A DNA stretch of 52,883 nucleotides, from the NCBI GenBank assembly GCA_001771505.1, contig MEUA01000024.1, positions 1 to 52,883 of the forward strand, written 5' to 3'. Shown here piece after piece: positions 1 through 8,581 of the stretch (position 1 is the first letter of the stretch; every line of letters starts with the position of its first letter). The position numbers were made by a program, and so were the translations under genes. Below the pieces are notes generated by a model, which was not told the origin of the DNA, did no database searches, and was given only the letters and a program-made list of their open reading frames with translations. The stretch is from a candidate division WOR-1 bacterium RIFOXYB2_FULL_36_35. Lineage in GTDB: Bacteria > Margulisbacteria > WOR-1 > XYC2-FULL-46-14 > XYC2-FULL-37-10.

Positions 1-144
1 ATGCTTTAAGGCAAAATATAATAGAAAAAGTTTTCTTTTGTCTGAATGTTGGGTGAGGGCTGTTGTCTGTGATACATAAAAGAGAAAGTCAGGAAAGTCT
101 TAAAATTATGCGTGGTTGTTTCCGTACTGAATGCTACAAACTTC

Positions 145-1737
145 TTATCTCATCCCATAATTTACCAGGGTATTGCTCGGTTGTATTCCTATCGACCCTG
201 CTGAAACGGGGATGCCATCTGTCTCATCCTGGATTTCTTCAAAGAAGTTGTGAACATTATCTGGCAGTCTTCTAAAGGCTAAAGATCGTTTGCTGTCATG
301 AACAATTCTTGGGTTTATATTCCATCCTTTTAATGGGGTTATAACCGCGGTAGAACCCCATAAAAAATCTTTAAAACTTGAGGAGTCTAAATTATATGGT
401 ATTTGATTATATATCTCTTCTCCGTTTTTGTAACTTCGACATGCGTACGAAGGATCTAAACCGTTTAAACGATCCAGGTTTGTAACTATTATAGAGCCTA
501 CTTTCCCTCCTGAAGATTCAATCAAATATATTGCGTGTTTTAATCTTAAAAAATCAAACCACCCTGCCCTGAAAGGGCCGTAAAATGGGTTATCTCCGGT
601 GGGGTTGGAATCAAGCATCTTTCTGTAAATTTCAGGCGTTATTTTTCCTTGTAAATCTTTTTCTGTTATCTCAGGAACAAATGGGGCATAGGCATGCCGC
701 GAATCGTAAGCTCTTGTTACTCCAATGATCTCTATTTGATCAAGTGGGATTCCACTGTAGGTCTCGATTTGATTTGCTTCTGTATTTGTTTTTACTGTGT
801 AAGGATATGGGCCTCTTTCTTTTCCAAGCAGAGGGCTTTGTGATCCTTCAAATATTACAGAGGCCCCTTCATCAAAGGCCCTCTTTATATAGTCTTGTTT
901 TACAATATTTCTGTTTTTGATAAGTTTTTCAACTAAAGGTATAAGTTTCCTGAAAATTGAATCCACATCAAAAGCCTTTTCGTCAAAATGCTCGCGAGCT
1001 TGTGGGCAATCTTGCATAAGTGCGTAAGCTTCTTCCTTTTTTCTTTTAGCAATTCTTTTTATCTTGTTTTCTAATTCTTTATATTTCGATGTGTCTGATA
1101 ACGCGTCGACAACTTCTTTTATTGTTACGTTATCTCCTCTTTCTTTGTCTTCTATAGCATCTCCTGTTCCACGACCTATACTTCCATATTCATCAAGCAA
1201 AGAAATTCTTCTATGTGTCTCTTTTATTCTTCCAGATGATACGTTGTATCCGAACACAATCGATGTATCTTCGAAGATTTTAAAATTGTTTTCTAAGTCT
1301 TTGAGATTAAAATGTTGTTCTGTTCGGTCTATTTCGTTATAAAGCGCTTCCAGGTTGACAAGTTTTGCTAATACGCCTGTCACGCCGTAAACCAGCATTC
1401 CGGCAGGCAACTGGTTTAATACTTTGTCTTTTCCTGATAGTGTATATACTCTGTGGCCTGAAGATGTTGATGAATCACAAAAACGGCAGCATAAAACCGG
1501 TTTGTTGTCGGGCCTTAAATCTCTAACTCTTAAACATAAATTATATGTTTGCTGCCCTTTTGATTCATCTCCCCAGCCAATACCTATTATTGCGTGGGCG
1601 CTTCTTTCGACTATTATTGTCTTATCTCTGCCTATTAGAGCAACCCTTTGTACGAAAGGGATTCCCGGTATATTGCCACTCATCAGCGCCGGCAAATTTG
1701 TATCAGTTATTCTAAATCCTGTATATATTCGCGCCAT
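145..1737 (-). CDS. Divergent adenylosuccinate synthetase (PurA)-family protein
   Basis: The family joins IMP and aspartate using GTP to make adenylosuccinate in AMP synthesis. Family landmarks are visible in order: a GWGDESKGQ loop at residues 54-62 (canonical WGDEGKGK, with the catalytic Asp and the Lys kept), an SSGHR segment matching NAGHT with its catalytic His, GSIGRGTGDAIEDK matching GTTGRGIGPAYEDK, FEGSQSPLLGKERGPYPY matching the EGAQG...GTYPYVT block, TRAYDSR, a GWFDFLRLKHA block, and VTNLDRLNG near the usual TKLD guanine site. At 530 aa it is about 100 residues longer than E. coli PurA, mostly through an extra N-terminal ~45 residues. I chose the ATG at 1737 because AGGAG lies six bases upstream; a longer in-frame extension to 1785 has no such site. 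It is transcribed divergently from the large polysaccharide-like cluster. Family assignment is good; whether it is the housekeeping PurA or a paralogue with altered substrate is open. Confidence 0.75.
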   Translation of the reverse strand: MARIYTGFRITDTNLPALMSGNIPGIPFVQRVALIGRDKTIIVERSAHAIIGIGWGDESKGQQTYNLCLRVRDLRPDNKPVLCCRFCDSSTSSGHRVYTLSGKDKVLNQLPAGMLVYGVTGVLAKLVNLEALYNEIDRTEQHFNLKDLENNFKIFEDTSIVFGYNVSSGRIKETHRRISLLDEYGSIGRGTGDAIEDKERGDNVTIKEVVDALSDTSKYKELENKIKRIAKRKKEEAYALMQDCPQAREHFDEKAFDVDSIFRKLIPLVEKLIKNRNIVKQDYIKRAFDEGASVIFEGSQSPLLGKERGPYPYTVKTNTEANQIETYSGIPLDQIEIIGVTRAYDSRHAYAPFVPEITEKDLQGKITPEIYRKMLDSNPTGDNPFYGPFRAGWFDFLRLKHAIYLIESSGGKVGSIIVTNLDRLNGLDPSYACRSYKNGEEIYNQIPYNLDSSSFKDFLWGSTAVITPLKGWNINPRIVHDSKRSLAFRRLPDNVHNFFEEIQDETDGIPVSAGSIGIQPSNTLVNYGMR

Positions 1738-1829
1738 TTTTTTCTCCTGACTTTTTCCTTTCTGTTCCTTACGCCCAAAGGGCAAGGGGAGCCGAAAGTG
1801 AGGGTATGATCTTACTTAAGATTTTCCCA

Positions 1830-1835
1830 ATTATA
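1830..1835 (-). promoter_or_regulatory. Candidate -10 box for the PurA-like gene
   Basis: On the minus strand this reads TATAAT. It sits in a perfect 13-bp inverted repeat (TATATATCGAAAA at 1832-1844 against 1961-1973), so the divergent gene to the right has a similar TATATAT motif facing the other way. The -35 is weak, so this is tentative. It would give an 85-90 nt leader. Confidence 0.35.
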
Positions 1836-1862
1836 TATCGAAAAAAATAGATTGAAATTTCA

Positions 1863-1883
1863 CCCCGATTATCCTAATCGGGG
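1863..1883. repeat. Dispersed palindromic repeat, solo copy
   Basis: Palindrome of the form CCCCGATT-N5-AATCGGGG in the divergent intergenic region. The surrounding sequence extends the hairpin, with AATAGAT on the left and ATCTATT on the right (about 1846-1900). One member of the window-wide family. Confidence 0.85.
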
Positions 1884-2019
1884 TTCATCTATTTTTATTG
1901 AATTTTTATTGAAATTATATGAAATTCATAGCGATAACTTTATGAAATTTAGACTTAAAATTTTCGATATATATGTAGAGAAAGGAGGCGTCTTATCTCC
2001 TTAGAGAGGCGAATATACT

Positions 2020-5000
2020 ATGATTAATTTTATGACGCCAATTAAAACAAGGATTTCATCCCTTTTCGGGATAAACAGGGGACAGTTTTGCGCAGAATTT
2101 AAAACTCCAGAGAGTCGCTTAAATCAGCTTATAGCTGGAAATTCCGGACATGAACGAAATCTTCTTGAAGTCATGTACAGACAGGGAATTTACGATGGGG
2201 AGGCTAGAACTTTTGCCGGAGTGAAAGAGTCTGATTTTTCTATTAAACTTTCCGGGGCAAAATTGGGGGAGGTTTTTTTAGCATGGGGTTCTGAAGCCTA
2301 TTTTAACGAATCACAATCTGCTCAAACTATACTTCAATATTTTACAGGGATTGAGCGCAAAAAATCCATTTTTGAAGGGTTCTCAAATCTCCTCTGGAGT
2401 TTGGCGCCGCAAAATAGAGGGGAAAGAGCATATGCTCAATTTGCTTTGCGAACAAGCAGGACGCTTAAGGCGCTTTATTATTTGTCGACTGAATATACAA
2501 ACCATGAAGATGTTGTAGGAACAACAAAAAGACCGCGTGTTGATTTTTATGGCGATGGATCAGGGTCTCCTCGAGAAGTAAAACTCCTTCTTCAAAAAGG
2601 GTTTTTATCAGGAAGACTTGATAAAGACTTTTTTACTAATATGGCAGATCAGATGGAGAGCCTTGTTGAAACAGGGATGAGAGAATGTGTCTCTCTTTCA
2701 AAAGAGGAGATAACTCTTTATCACGACATTGCACAACTGATTCGTGATATGGCAGGACAAAGAAGAATTATAGATCACTCAGAAATTATATCTCTTATCT
2801 CAAGATTTGAAAATCTTCCTAAATTCGAACAATTTTCTGTTTCAAGAAGATACAGGCGTCTGCAAAAAAGATATAACAGGGTTTTAACGGAATTAAAAAA
2901 TGTTGTCAGTGCAACTGTTGCTGTTTTGGAATCAAAAAAAGCTTCTGAGGAATTTGCTGAAGAAGATTACATAAAAGCGCAGGAGCATCTTTTGAAATTC
3001 ACAAAACGTTCTATATTGAGCATTAAAGATTTAATGGGGGAGATCAGGCTTAAAGATAAGAATATTGCCCTTGGATTAAGATTAAACGCTGCCTTTTGGA
3101 TTGCATTTAGTACTTTTGGCTATATATCTTACAGGACTCAAATGATGACCAGTTCATGGTCGACAATAACAGCAACTGTTACTGTTTTTCTTGCAAATCT
3201 TTTTTTGATGTTGCCTGAAGTACTTTTAATTGGAATGGGATGCTGGTATCAAGGTTCTGTGTTTACAGGCGCCAAAAAAGTGTTTGTTGAAGGCTGGCAG
3301 CCGATGACAAGAGAGAGTTTATCTGATGAGCCTGCTCATAGGCCGTCGTTTGCTTATTTTCTTACTTTAGCGGGAGCTGATCCCTCTGCTGCCGAGCATA
3401 ATATAAAAGAGCATGCAAAAGCTTGCATGTGCTATGGTGAAAATTCGCAGGTGTTTGTAGCAGCGTTGTCTTCCATGGCGTTTCACTGGCTGGCTGAAAC
3501 AGGATATGTTAGGGAGGGGACAGAGATTTGCGCTAAATATGCAATGGTAAAAGAGATACTTAATGATGTTCAGGGGCTATCAAACCTTACTCGAAATGAT
3601 CTTGCGTCGGCAATTGTTTATGAACATGTTCCTGTTGATTCCCTTCATCAGAGGCCTTATGTAATTCAAAGATGTGCCGGTTTTGCAAGAGAACCTCACA
3701 GGCTTGCGGAATATAAAATTGGAGGGATAGGAAGATATCTTGCAGCTAGGTTTGCAGAAGAGAATAAAGAGAATCCTGCCGGGCTTTATCAGTTTAGTAT
3801 GACACATGAGGAGCTTGTCGACTGGCTTATTGGGGTTGACATTGATCCTGTTAAAGCTGATTCTATTGCGGCAGGGATGCTTTGGGATATTAACTCTTTG
3901 ATGCGATGGTCAACTATTGCCGGCTTTTTTGGGTTGATATTTAGAGGGAACGGTTTAACAGAAGAAGGAAATAGGAGATTAAGCGAGGCTATTCAGAATG
4001 AGTTTGGTCTTGCGCCTGATGATGCGGAAGGGGTAATTGCAAAAATTACAAATGCTGCTGAAAATATAAAAGTTTGCGCTGCCGAGGTTACGGGTAGACG
4101 AGATCTTACTCCTCATAGTAGAGGTGTAAGACTGAAAAAAAGAAGAGAAGCTTTTAACCTTGTGTATGAAGCGATGGCAGAGTTTGCAAAAAACGCAAGA
4201 ACTTATAGTATGATGCCGGGGACTTTGGGCAAAAGACTCCATCATATTGTTCAGGATAAGATGTTTTTCCAGAAAGGAGTAAGTTGGCAGCGAATATTAG
4301 CGAGGGAACTCCCTCTTGCAGGAACACTTTATGGTTTGTTTAAGCCTACAAAAAAAATTGCAGATGAGATTGCCCGCGGGGTAAATGATCTTTATAAAAT
4401 TTCAGGGCGCATAGAGGCTGACATAGAAAAAGAATCTGTTGTTTCATATGAAGAAGCTGAAGCGAGCGCGTGGTTCGAAAGAAGAGCCGAAATTTTAGAA
4501 GTTGTAACTCAAGTTGGAGCCAGATATGGTTTAACGCTTCAGGAGATTGATGATATTGCAAATGGGATTATTCCCAGCATAGAAAGTTTTTATGGATTTA
4601 AAAAAGTTGCGGCTTTTGAACTTGCAAATTTTATGGCTGATAAACTTTCTCAAAATCCAACTGCCTCTTTTGAAGATTTTCTTAAATTTGTTTTTCTCTT
4701 TCCCGGAGGAGATAACGCGGGAGGGGTAAATATTGGACTAGCTGTTATTTTAGGTTACGGCGCAATGGATCTTAATATAGATACTTCTTCTTTACTATTC
4801 AAAAATATCCAGGCGATTCTGGAAAGCACTGTTGATCCGAAAGAGGAGAGAGATAATCTCATAAAAGCGTTGCAGGTAAACTTTAGAGAGGCTCCGGTTG
4901 CCGGAATAACAGGAAGCGTCACTGCCTCTTTGCCTATAGCGACAGAGATTGTTGACAATTACATAAAATATCATGAAGAGACGATCGGAAAGATGAGAAA

Positions 5001-5088
5001 GGCATTTGATCTTATGAGAGATAATGTTCCGCCGAAAATAAGATTTAGCCTTGATTCTGACCGTGTCGGTGAGGAGGTTTGGATCTAA
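2020..5088 (+). CDS. Giant membrane protein, first gene of Bcs-like cluster
   Basis: 1022 aa, not recognised as a whole. The N-terminal 340 residues are helical and charged. Two strong membrane segments follow at about residues 350-372 and 385-410. Just after them, RPSFAYFLTLAGADPS... (about 445-490) has a beta-alpha-beta look reminiscent of the start of a processive GT2 domain after TM4 of BcsA, but no DDG motif is visible, so this is a weak resemblance. The remaining ~530 residues are mainly helical. The ATG at 2020 has GAGAGG about ten bases upstream. A stronger AAGGAGG lies further up (about 1982-1988) inside a potential hairpin with CTCCTT at 1997-2002. The stop overlaps the next ATG as TAATG, so the two products are probably made together. 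A synthase partner or scaffold for polysaccharide synthesis is an inference from context. Confidence 0.55.
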   Translation: MINFMTPIKTRISSLFGINRGQFCAEFKTPESRLNQLIAGNSGHERNLLEVMYRQGIYDGEARTFAGVKESDFSIKLSGAKLGEVFLAWGSEAYFNESQSAQTILQYFTGIERKKSIFEGFSNLLWSLAPQNRGERAYAQFALRTSRTLKALYYLSTEYTNHEDVVGTTKRPRVDFYGDGSGSPREVKLLLQKGFLSGRLDKDFFTNMADQMESLVETGMRECVSLSKEEITLYHDIAQLIRDMAGQRRIIDHSEIISLISRFENLPKFEQFSVSRRYRRLQKRYNRVLTELKNVVSATVAVLESKKASEEFAEEDYIKAQEHLLKFTKRSILSIKDLMGEIRLKDKNIALGLRLNAAFWIAFSTFGYISYRTQMMTSSWSTITATVTVFLANLFLMLPEVLLIGMGCWYQGSVFTGAKKVFVEGWQPMTRESLSDEPAHRPSFAYFLTLAGADPSAAEHNIKEHAKACMCYGENSQVFVAALSSMAFHWLAETGYVREGTEICAKYAMVKEILNDVQGLSNLTRNDLASAIVYEHVPVDSLHQRPYVIQRCAGFAREPHRLAEYKIGGIGRYLAARFAEENKENPAGLYQFSMTHEELVDWLIGVDIDPVKADSIAAGMLWDINSLMRWSTIAGFFGLIFRGNGLTEEGNRRLSEAIQNEFGLAPDDAEGVIAKITNAAENIKVCAAEVTGRRDLTPHSRGVRLKKRREAFNLVYEAMAEFAKNARTYSMMPGTLGKRLHHIVQDKMFFQKGVSWQRILARELPLAGTLYGLFKPTKKIADEIARGVNDLYKISGRIEADIEKESVVSYEEAEASAWFERRAEILEVVTQVGARYGLTLQEIDDIANGIIPSIESFYGFKKVAAFELANFMADKLSQNPTASFEDFLKFVFLFPGGDNAGGVNIGLAVILGYGAMDLNIDTSSLLFKNIQAILESTVDPKEERDNLIKALQVNFREAPVAGITGSVTASLPIATEIVDNYIKYHEETIGKMRKAFDLMRDNVPPKIRFSLDSDRVGEEVWI

Positions 5089-8000
5089 TGATATCTCCTA
5101 CTTCAAAAACTTGCATAAATTTAGGGGCTGTAAAAAAGGCAGCCACTACTATGGTCAAAAAGATTGGCAAGTATAGAGGGTTTGGCGCTAAGTCTAACCT
5201 TATTGCCTGCGGATATAAAGGCGGAACTGCTGCCGAGTTTGTTAGAGTCTGTTCTTTTGATGTTATAAGAAGTATGGTTCTTGAAAGAACTTTTGATATA
5301 AGAGATATTCCTCAGGAACTTATTACTGAAATCGCAAGCGAAATTTCATACGAAAAAGGGGAGTTGCCGGAAGAGATATCCCCTAAACGTTGTGATCCAA
5401 GGCATGTAGCAAGTATCATAACTAAAAAAGTTGTTGAAGGAAAAACAGCATCAAAAATAGCGGAAGACCTTTTTAATTACTGGGATATTGAAACCCCTTC
5501 TAAAAAGCTAAGAAAACATCTTTATAAAGTTGTAGAAGATGTAGAGTTTAGGGTTGCGATGGATGAAGTTGTGAAAAAGCTGGCGGAAGATGGCGAAAAA
5601 TGTGATGTCTTTGCTCTGGCTGCAAGCTTTAAAAGGCTTACCTATAAGCAGCGAAAGGCAATTGCCTTTCATACCGATCTTATTATGGGGCATATCAAAA
5701 AGGGATTAATCGTTGCAAAGAAAGATGATACAGGCACTCCTGTTGTAGTCCTTTCTGATATGGCAAAAAGAGATTGGGTCAAAGAGAATACATTTTTGGA
5801 GCATTATACAAAAAGTTTAAAAGGTTATTATAAAGACGGAAAATATTTGGGATACATTTTTAGTGATAAAGAAGAAGAGTTTCCTGTAGATCTTTTGGAA
5901 GAGATTAAAGATAAATTCGTATATTGGTACAAAATGCAGGGGGGAGAAGAAAAATCTCCTCAGGCATTTGTAAAACTTGTTTTGCGGCGCACGAAAGAAG
6001 GAAAATCTTCAAGCGCTATAGCAAAAGAGATTGTAGAGACGTGGGAGATTGAAGATAACGATAGCCAGACTTTAAAAGTGGCTCAAGGGCTTGTTGACGC
6101 GATAAGAAGACGTTCCTCTCTTGGCCTGTTTTTCCGTATTGCATCCTCTGCAGGAGAAGGGCTTAATGAATCTGTCGTTGCAAAAATAGGAGGGGTGGAT
6201 CAGAAGTTATATAATATAGTTGAAGGGCATATTAGCTCTCTTCAAGGGTTTTCGGATCAGGAAAAAACTGAAATAAAGGCTGTTGCTCTGGATATAAGGG
6301 GGATGTGGGAGGAGCTTGAGTATAAAGCATCAGCAGGGATCCTTGATATACACCGCAATGGAGATGGAATAAAATTTTATTTAGGAGAGTGTTTACTTCC
6401 GGGTGAGAGGGAAAAGGTTTTAGCTGATGTTCGATATTTTCAGCATTTAGTTATTACGAAAGAGCCTCGTACAGCTTCTCAATTTGCTGAATGGATAATA
6501 GCATGGGAAGATATTGCTGATTTTACAATACGAAAAGAGAATATGGGACAGGGGGATGTTAAACGATGCGGGTTGGCTACAGAGTTTAGAAAATTTGCGC
6601 CTGAAATTGAGAGGGCGTTTAAGGCTGTTAGCCTAGATATTGAAAAGTTTAGAGATGAAACATTGGCAAAGGGAGTTCCTGTTAAACGGGCTATTGAAAT
6701 TGTCGCAAAGCGAGCTGATGAGTTAATAAAGACAGAGCTTGATAAACAGCTTAAGCCGTCAAATAGGCTTAGAAATTATCTTGAGCTTCCCCTTCCTGAC
6801 GTTTTAGCTGATATTGTTGAAGTAAATGATGTCGATTACGATCCTAGCATAGAATCTTCAAAAAGGAAGGCGGAGCTTTTAGATCAACATACAGGGCTTG
6901 CAATGGTTGGGGACAGGCAGTTTGGTGGAGGGGAGGAGCGAAGCGCGGTTGCAGATGCGTTTCAAGGGCAGGGGACACCATATTTTAGCTGGGTTTTGGG
7001 GGATGCTTCTGCACGGAAAAAGCATGGGGTTGTTGCTTCTTATGGATCTTGTGTTGCTTACTCTCTTGCGGCTTATAGAAGAGAGGCTACAAAATATCTT
7101 CAATCTGTCCCTTATAAAGAGAATAAGCAACCTTTTGCAAGCTTATATGATAAATGGGGCAAGGGAATTACTGATGCTGTGCTATATGATACAGAAGGGA
7201 ACTATGCCAATAGTGCTGGACAGGTTGCCAGAGGGCTAGTTATTGCCGGCCGTCTTCCCGTAAGGCTCTCTTTTGGTTCACTTGCTGGTGCAGTAGATGT
7301 TGGATTGGCTTTCTCAAGTGTTCAAGTTACAGACTTGTTTCATTCTTTGGCTTTAAATGGATATATTCCAAAGAGGTTTATAAAAGATGTAGATAAAGAT
7401 GTTTTGATCTCCGGCTTGAAAAATATAGAGGGTCCGGATGTTCAGGATTCAGAAGAAGAGTCAGAGGATATTGCAGGGACACGCAAACCTCTTGAAGCTC
7501 TTCCTTTTCCATCTCAGCAGAGGATCTTTTTTCCTGCCTATGCATTTTATGAAAAATTCGAAATGACTCGTTGCAGTTGGCCAAAAGGGAACGCAAGAGA
7601 ATTAATGGATATAATGGCATTAAAAGCTCTTAAACCTGTTTACTGGGCTGGATGGAGCATTGCAAAACGCTTTAACTTCAGATTTGCCATTGGAGGATTA
7701 AATCCTCTGTTTAACAACCTCTTTATCCCTGGAATAGGGCCTATTGGAGCTCACTCTGAGAGTTTGGTTGGAGCGTATGTAACCGTCTTTTTAAGATGGC
7801 TTAGAGGGAATTTAAGAATTGCGGGGAAAGTTTTTAATACTCAAATGAACTTTTTTAGAGGGCTACAGTTTAAATCTTTGATAGTTCATTGGCTAACATA
7901 TGTTGCAAAAACCTGTTTGATGGTCATGCCGATATTGTACATACATCTTGACATCCCTTCTGTAATTATTAAAATGGATCCGAAACATTTTGCGACTTTT

Positions 8001-8579
8001 GGTTTGTTAGTTGCGTCAAATACATTGGGGCTTACAGCCGCTTATTTAATTAGCATGTGGGCGGTTTCCTCATTTAATAAAGGCAATAGAGGAGAAACAG
8101 GAAAGGGGCTGGCTCTCGATTATGTAGGTTTGGGGAAAGCGACAAAATCTGCTTATGAAGGAATTGTTTTAAGAGTATCGAGGGCTTTTAAAATATCTTC
8201 TAAAGGGGGAGAGGCTGTTGACCGGCTTCCTTTAAGAGATATGCCGCTTGAAATTCTTCTTTTTTCTTTAAACTTCTTGGCTCTTTATTCGTCAATGCAT
8301 TATTTCTTTGTAAATAATGGCGATCCTTCAATGTTTGGCGCGACTATATGGTCGACCATAAACCTAGGCTTTTTAGGATATGGTTTGAGAAAATTTAATT
8401 TTGGAGTTTATAACGAAGCTCCATGGGCTGGGGATGTTAAAGCTTTATGGGATTCTATAAGAGGCCCAAGAATAAGAGCCTCGGTTCCAACGGGATATAT
8501 TTATGATTCACTTAAAGATGAGGGGAGCAGAGAGGAAAGGATCGATGGAGATGAGGGATGGGAAAGGGAGATGTCATAA
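5088..8579 (+). CDS. Giant protein with degenerate GT2/cellulose-synthase-like domain
   Basis: 1163 aa. The N-terminal half has related helical units near residues 106-150 and 292-338 (EGK-T/S-A/S...IA...W-D/E-IE), perhaps a third near 525-565. From about 480 to 930 the order of features resembles processive GT2 synthases: an Arg/Asn/Gly-rich stretch (IRKENMGQGDVKRCG), a DVD at 581-583 followed by DP, GDRQF where synthases have VQTPQ, YGSCVAYSLAAYRRE, QVTDLFHSLALNGY at 746-759 where TED would be, and FLRWLRGNLRIA at 901-912 matching QxxRW. RGLQFKSLIVHWL and four membrane helices (about 934-955, 969-993, 1043-1065, 1070-1090) follow, as in BcsA TM5-8. The Glu of TED and the Gln of QxxRW are absent, about 140 residues separate those motifs, and no PilZ motif is seen. 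ATG 5088 overlaps the previous stop and follows GAGGAGG. The GT2 call is motif-based and needs a profile or structure test. Confidence 0.5.
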   Translation: MISPTSKTCINLGAVKKAATTMVKKIGKYRGFGAKSNLIACGYKGGTAAEFVRVCSFDVIRSMVLERTFDIRDIPQELITEIASEISYEKGELPEEISPKRCDPRHVASIITKKVVEGKTASKIAEDLFNYWDIETPSKKLRKHLYKVVEDVEFRVAMDEVVKKLAEDGEKCDVFALAASFKRLTYKQRKAIAFHTDLIMGHIKKGLIVAKKDDTGTPVVVLSDMAKRDWVKENTFLEHYTKSLKGYYKDGKYLGYIFSDKEEEFPVDLLEEIKDKFVYWYKMQGGEEKSPQAFVKLVLRRTKEGKSSSAIAKEIVETWEIEDNDSQTLKVAQGLVDAIRRRSSLGLFFRIASSAGEGLNESVVAKIGGVDQKLYNIVEGHISSLQGFSDQEKTEIKAVALDIRGMWEELEYKASAGILDIHRNGDGIKFYLGECLLPGEREKVLADVRYFQHLVITKEPRTASQFAEWIIAWEDIADFTIRKENMGQGDVKRCGLATEFRKFAPEIERAFKAVSLDIEKFRDETLAKGVPVKRAIEIVAKRADELIKTELDKQLKPSNRLRNYLELPLPDVLADIVEVNDVDYDPSIESSKRKAELLDQHTGLAMVGDRQFGGGEERSAVADAFQGQGTPYFSWVLGDASARKKHGVVASYGSCVAYSLAAYRREATKYLQSVPYKENKQPFASLYDKWGKGITDAVLYDTEGNYANSAGQVARGLVIAGRLPVRLSFGSLAGAVDVGLAFSSVQVTDLFHSLALNGYIPKRFIKDVDKDVLISGLKNIEGPDVQDSEEESEDIAGTRKPLEALPFPSQQRIFFPAYAFYEKFEMTRCSWPKGNARELMDIMALKALKPVYWAGWSIAKRFNFRFAIGGLNPLFNNLFIPGIGPIGAHSESLVGAYVTVFLRWLRGNLRIAGKVFNTQMNFFRGLQFKSLIVHWLTYVAKTCLMVMPILYIHLDIPSVIIKMDPKHFATFGLLVASNTLGLTAAYLISMWAVSSFNKGNRGETGKGLALDYVGLGKATKSAYEGIVLRVSRAFKISSKGGEAVDRLPLRDMPLEILLFSLNFLALYSSMHYFFVNNGDPSMFGATIWSTINLGFLGYGLRKFNFGVYNEAPWAGDVKALWDSIRGPRIRASVPTGYIYDSLKDEGSREERIDGDEGWEREMS

Positions 8580-8581
8580 AA

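Noticed and set aside
47-58. TTGGGTGAGGGC matches the reverse complement of 52839-52850 near the other end of the window
   Set aside because: Only 12 bases; could be chance or ends of an unseen repeat. Not enough to claim circularity or an element.
63-275. Short plus-strand frame at the left edge, overlapping the PurA-like gene
   Set aside because: It lies mostly antisense to the end of the PurA-like gene, has no RBS and no recognisable product.
145-1737. Idea that the PurA-like protein is a PurZ (2-aminoadenine genome) enzyme
   Set aside because: The catalytic Asp of the GDE loop is retained, which as I recall PurZ proteins lack, and there is no phage context.
1982-2002. AAGGAG/CTCCTT hairpin as an SD-sequestering switch for the first giant gene
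   Set aside because: The AAGGAGG is over 30 bases from ATG 2020, so it is probably not the working RBS; no evidence of switching.
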